DNA of 36,879 nt from Methanobrevibacter boviskoreani JH1 (lineage in GTDB: Archaea; Methanobacteriota; Methanobacteria; Methanobacteriales; Methanobacteriaceae), in assembly GCF_000320505.1 (NCBI RefSeq), contig NZ_BAGX02000037.1, positions 1 through 36,879 of the forward strand, given 5' to 3'. Positions 35,765-36,879 of this stretch are shown here, one piece after another. Each line of letters starts with the position of its first letter. Position 1 is the first letter of the stretch. The notes below the pieces were generated by a model. It had not been told where the DNA came from and did no database searches. It saw only the letters and a program-made list of their open reading frames with translations. The translations under genes and the position numbers were made by a program.

Positions 35765-36660
35765 GATTATCCTTAGCATTTTAAAACTTTCTTTTTTTCT
35801 TTTTTTAATTTTAGCCTTAAAACCACTTATTTTTTGGATTTATTCTATTTTTTATATAAATCGCTTTTTTTAATAGTAATATAGTTAATATTAATTTTAA
35901 ATATTTTTTTTATAAAATAAATTAATTTAAATCAAATAAAATTTCTTTTACTTAAATTTAAAACGATTTTATAGTTTTTATAATTTATTTTTTATGGATT
36001 TTTTTTAATGTAACTTTATTTTATTAATCTTTAATTGGCTTAATTGAATTTAATCTATTTTTTTCTATAAATATTAAAGGGTTTATGATTTATTTTAAAA
36101 TTAAAGGTTTTATCATTTTTGTATCTATTTTATATTTAAAGTTTGCTATTTATTCTTTTGAAAAAAACCTAATTTTTCTTAAAACTTTTAAATATTACCA
36201 TATCTTCAAAAATATTATGTTTTTTGAATGAAATTAATATTTTTTTAATATTTTTTTAACATTGGCTCTATTTTTCATTAATTCTTCTGATTTTTTTGAA
36301 TAATATTTATTATCATTTTTTTATAATTTTGTAATACATTTTTTTATCTTTTTTAAATTTTAACAAATAACTCTTTATTTTATTAAATAATGATTTATAT
36401 AATTTGTTAGTTAAAACAAATAAGTTTTAATTTATGTTTTATATTTATTTTATGTATAAAGCTATTTTTATTTGATATGGATATGATTATTTTTTTATTT
36501 AATAATTAAAAGATTATTTGTAGTTTTTTAATTAAATTTTATTTTTTTAATGATTAAAAAGATTTATTTTTAAAAAATATATTATATTTTCAATAAAATT
36601 TCTATATAGCTATTTAATTTTATTTAATATTAATTTTAAATATTATATGCAATATTTTCA
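35765..36660. other. very AT-rich gene-free stretch
   Basis: About 900 bases of low-GC DNA after the adhesin gene, full of T-runs and without any coding frame or recognisable RNA. T-runs right after the stop (from ~35790) would terminate the adhesin transcript. TATA-like AATATTATATGCA at 36637-36649 points to a possible transcription start near 36670. Confidence 0.5.
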
Positions 36661-36879
36661 ATTTATTTTTGTAAGTCTAGAACCTTTCGGTATAGTATGT
36701 GCTATGTGTATTATGGCGTTAGTTTAAGTCTATGTATAATCACATGATGACTATGAAAACTATTTTTCCACATATGGCAAAATATATTTTTTAGTGAGTA
36801 CCTAATGCTTTGTGTTAGGTGTGATGTTGGTTTAGTAGATGTGGTGTATTGATTGTTAGAACAATTGATTGTGTATACT
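36661..36879. other. compositionally distinct block at the window end, possible RNA or transcript leader
   Basis: G+C is about 30% here against roughly half that in the preceding kilobase, and the plus strand is enriched in G. All plus-strand frames contain many stops. Short inverted repeats occur: ACCTAA (36800-36805) with TTAGGT (36815-36820), and ATTGTT-AG-AACAAT near 36854-36867. A minus-strand frame is open from 36711 through the window end (about 56 codons), rich in Ser, Thr, His and Asn, with no recognisable family. Options are the start of a structured RNA or a leader (for example of an rRNA unit) or the 3' end of a minus-strand gene. The sequence ends before this can be decided. Confidence 0.35.

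Noticed and set aside
36800-36820. ACCTAA...TTAGGT inverted repeat near the window end, resembling the small-RNA operators
   Set aside because: The half-sites point the opposite way and are nine bases apart, unlike the TTTAGG-N4-CCTAAA operators; more likely a hairpin or chance.
36711-36879. Minus-strand frame open to the window edge
   Set aside because: About 56 codons, no recognisable motif, and a Ser/Thr/His/Asn-rich composition expected from a G-rich opposite strand; kept only as an option in the block entry.

Overview
The window is about 37 kb of very AT-rich archaeal chromosome from a hydrogenotrophic methanogen of the Methanobacteriales, most likely a gut or rumen Methanobrevibacter. 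Supporting features are the membrane-bound LonB protease, CfbA (coenzyme F430 pathway), the methanogen DUF1890-DUF1894-MetE cluster, methanogen-type thymidylate synthase, DUF4013 and DUF354 proteins, a large adhesin-like protein with an internal papain domain, TTG/GTG starts, GGTGAT/GAGGTG-type ribosome sites and T-run terminators. No tRNA, complete rRNA, CRISPR array, insertion sequence or integrase was seen.

Layout. 0.5-3.4 kb: a CDF metal-efflux protein and cobyric acid synthase, both on the minus strand. 4.2-6.3 kb: lonB. 6.9-8.3 kb: a small DUF4258-like protein and a DUF4013 membrane protein (minus). 9-11.4 kb: prs, hypA and hypB. 11.65-12.48 kb: two paralogous gene-free transcription units, each with a promoter flanked by two TTTAGG/CCTAAA palindromes. 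12.6-12.9 kb: a TIGR04076-family gene broken by one in-frame TAG. 13-17 kb: a DUF354 protein, a membrane acyltransferase preceded by a G7T7 tract, and an unknown polytopic membrane protein. 17.3-19.2 kb: DUF1890, DUF1894 and the methanogen MetE-type methionine synthase. 19.5-22.6 kb: an MFS exporter, an unknown acidic protein, thyA and a VOC protein. 22.8-28.4 kb: cbiF, a P1B-type metal ATPase, cfbA with a His-rich loop, and a second CfbA-like gene made of two fused domains. 28.6-30.9 kb: two class III-signal (pilin-like) proteins and a minus-strand MraY/AglH-type glycosyl-phosphate transferase. 31.6-35.8 kb: the adhesin-like cysteine protease. The last ~220 bases are richer in G+C than the preceding kilobase and may start another transcription unit.

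Much of the window concerns metal cofactors: nickel insertion into hydrogenase (hypA, hypB), nickel or cobalt insertion into tetrapyrroles (cfbA and its fused relative), corrinoid synthesis (cbiF, cobQ), use of methyl-corrinoid (MetE) and metal transport (CDF, P1B ATPase). The best candidate for something undescribed is the pair of predicted metal-regulated small RNAs at 11.65-12.48 kb. Both copies share the operator-TATA-operator promoter, a long-range stem joining the predicted 5' end to a downstream AAATTTCTTATAAACAC element, a 3' hairpin with a long loop, and the same T-run terminator. Their regulator and targets are inference.
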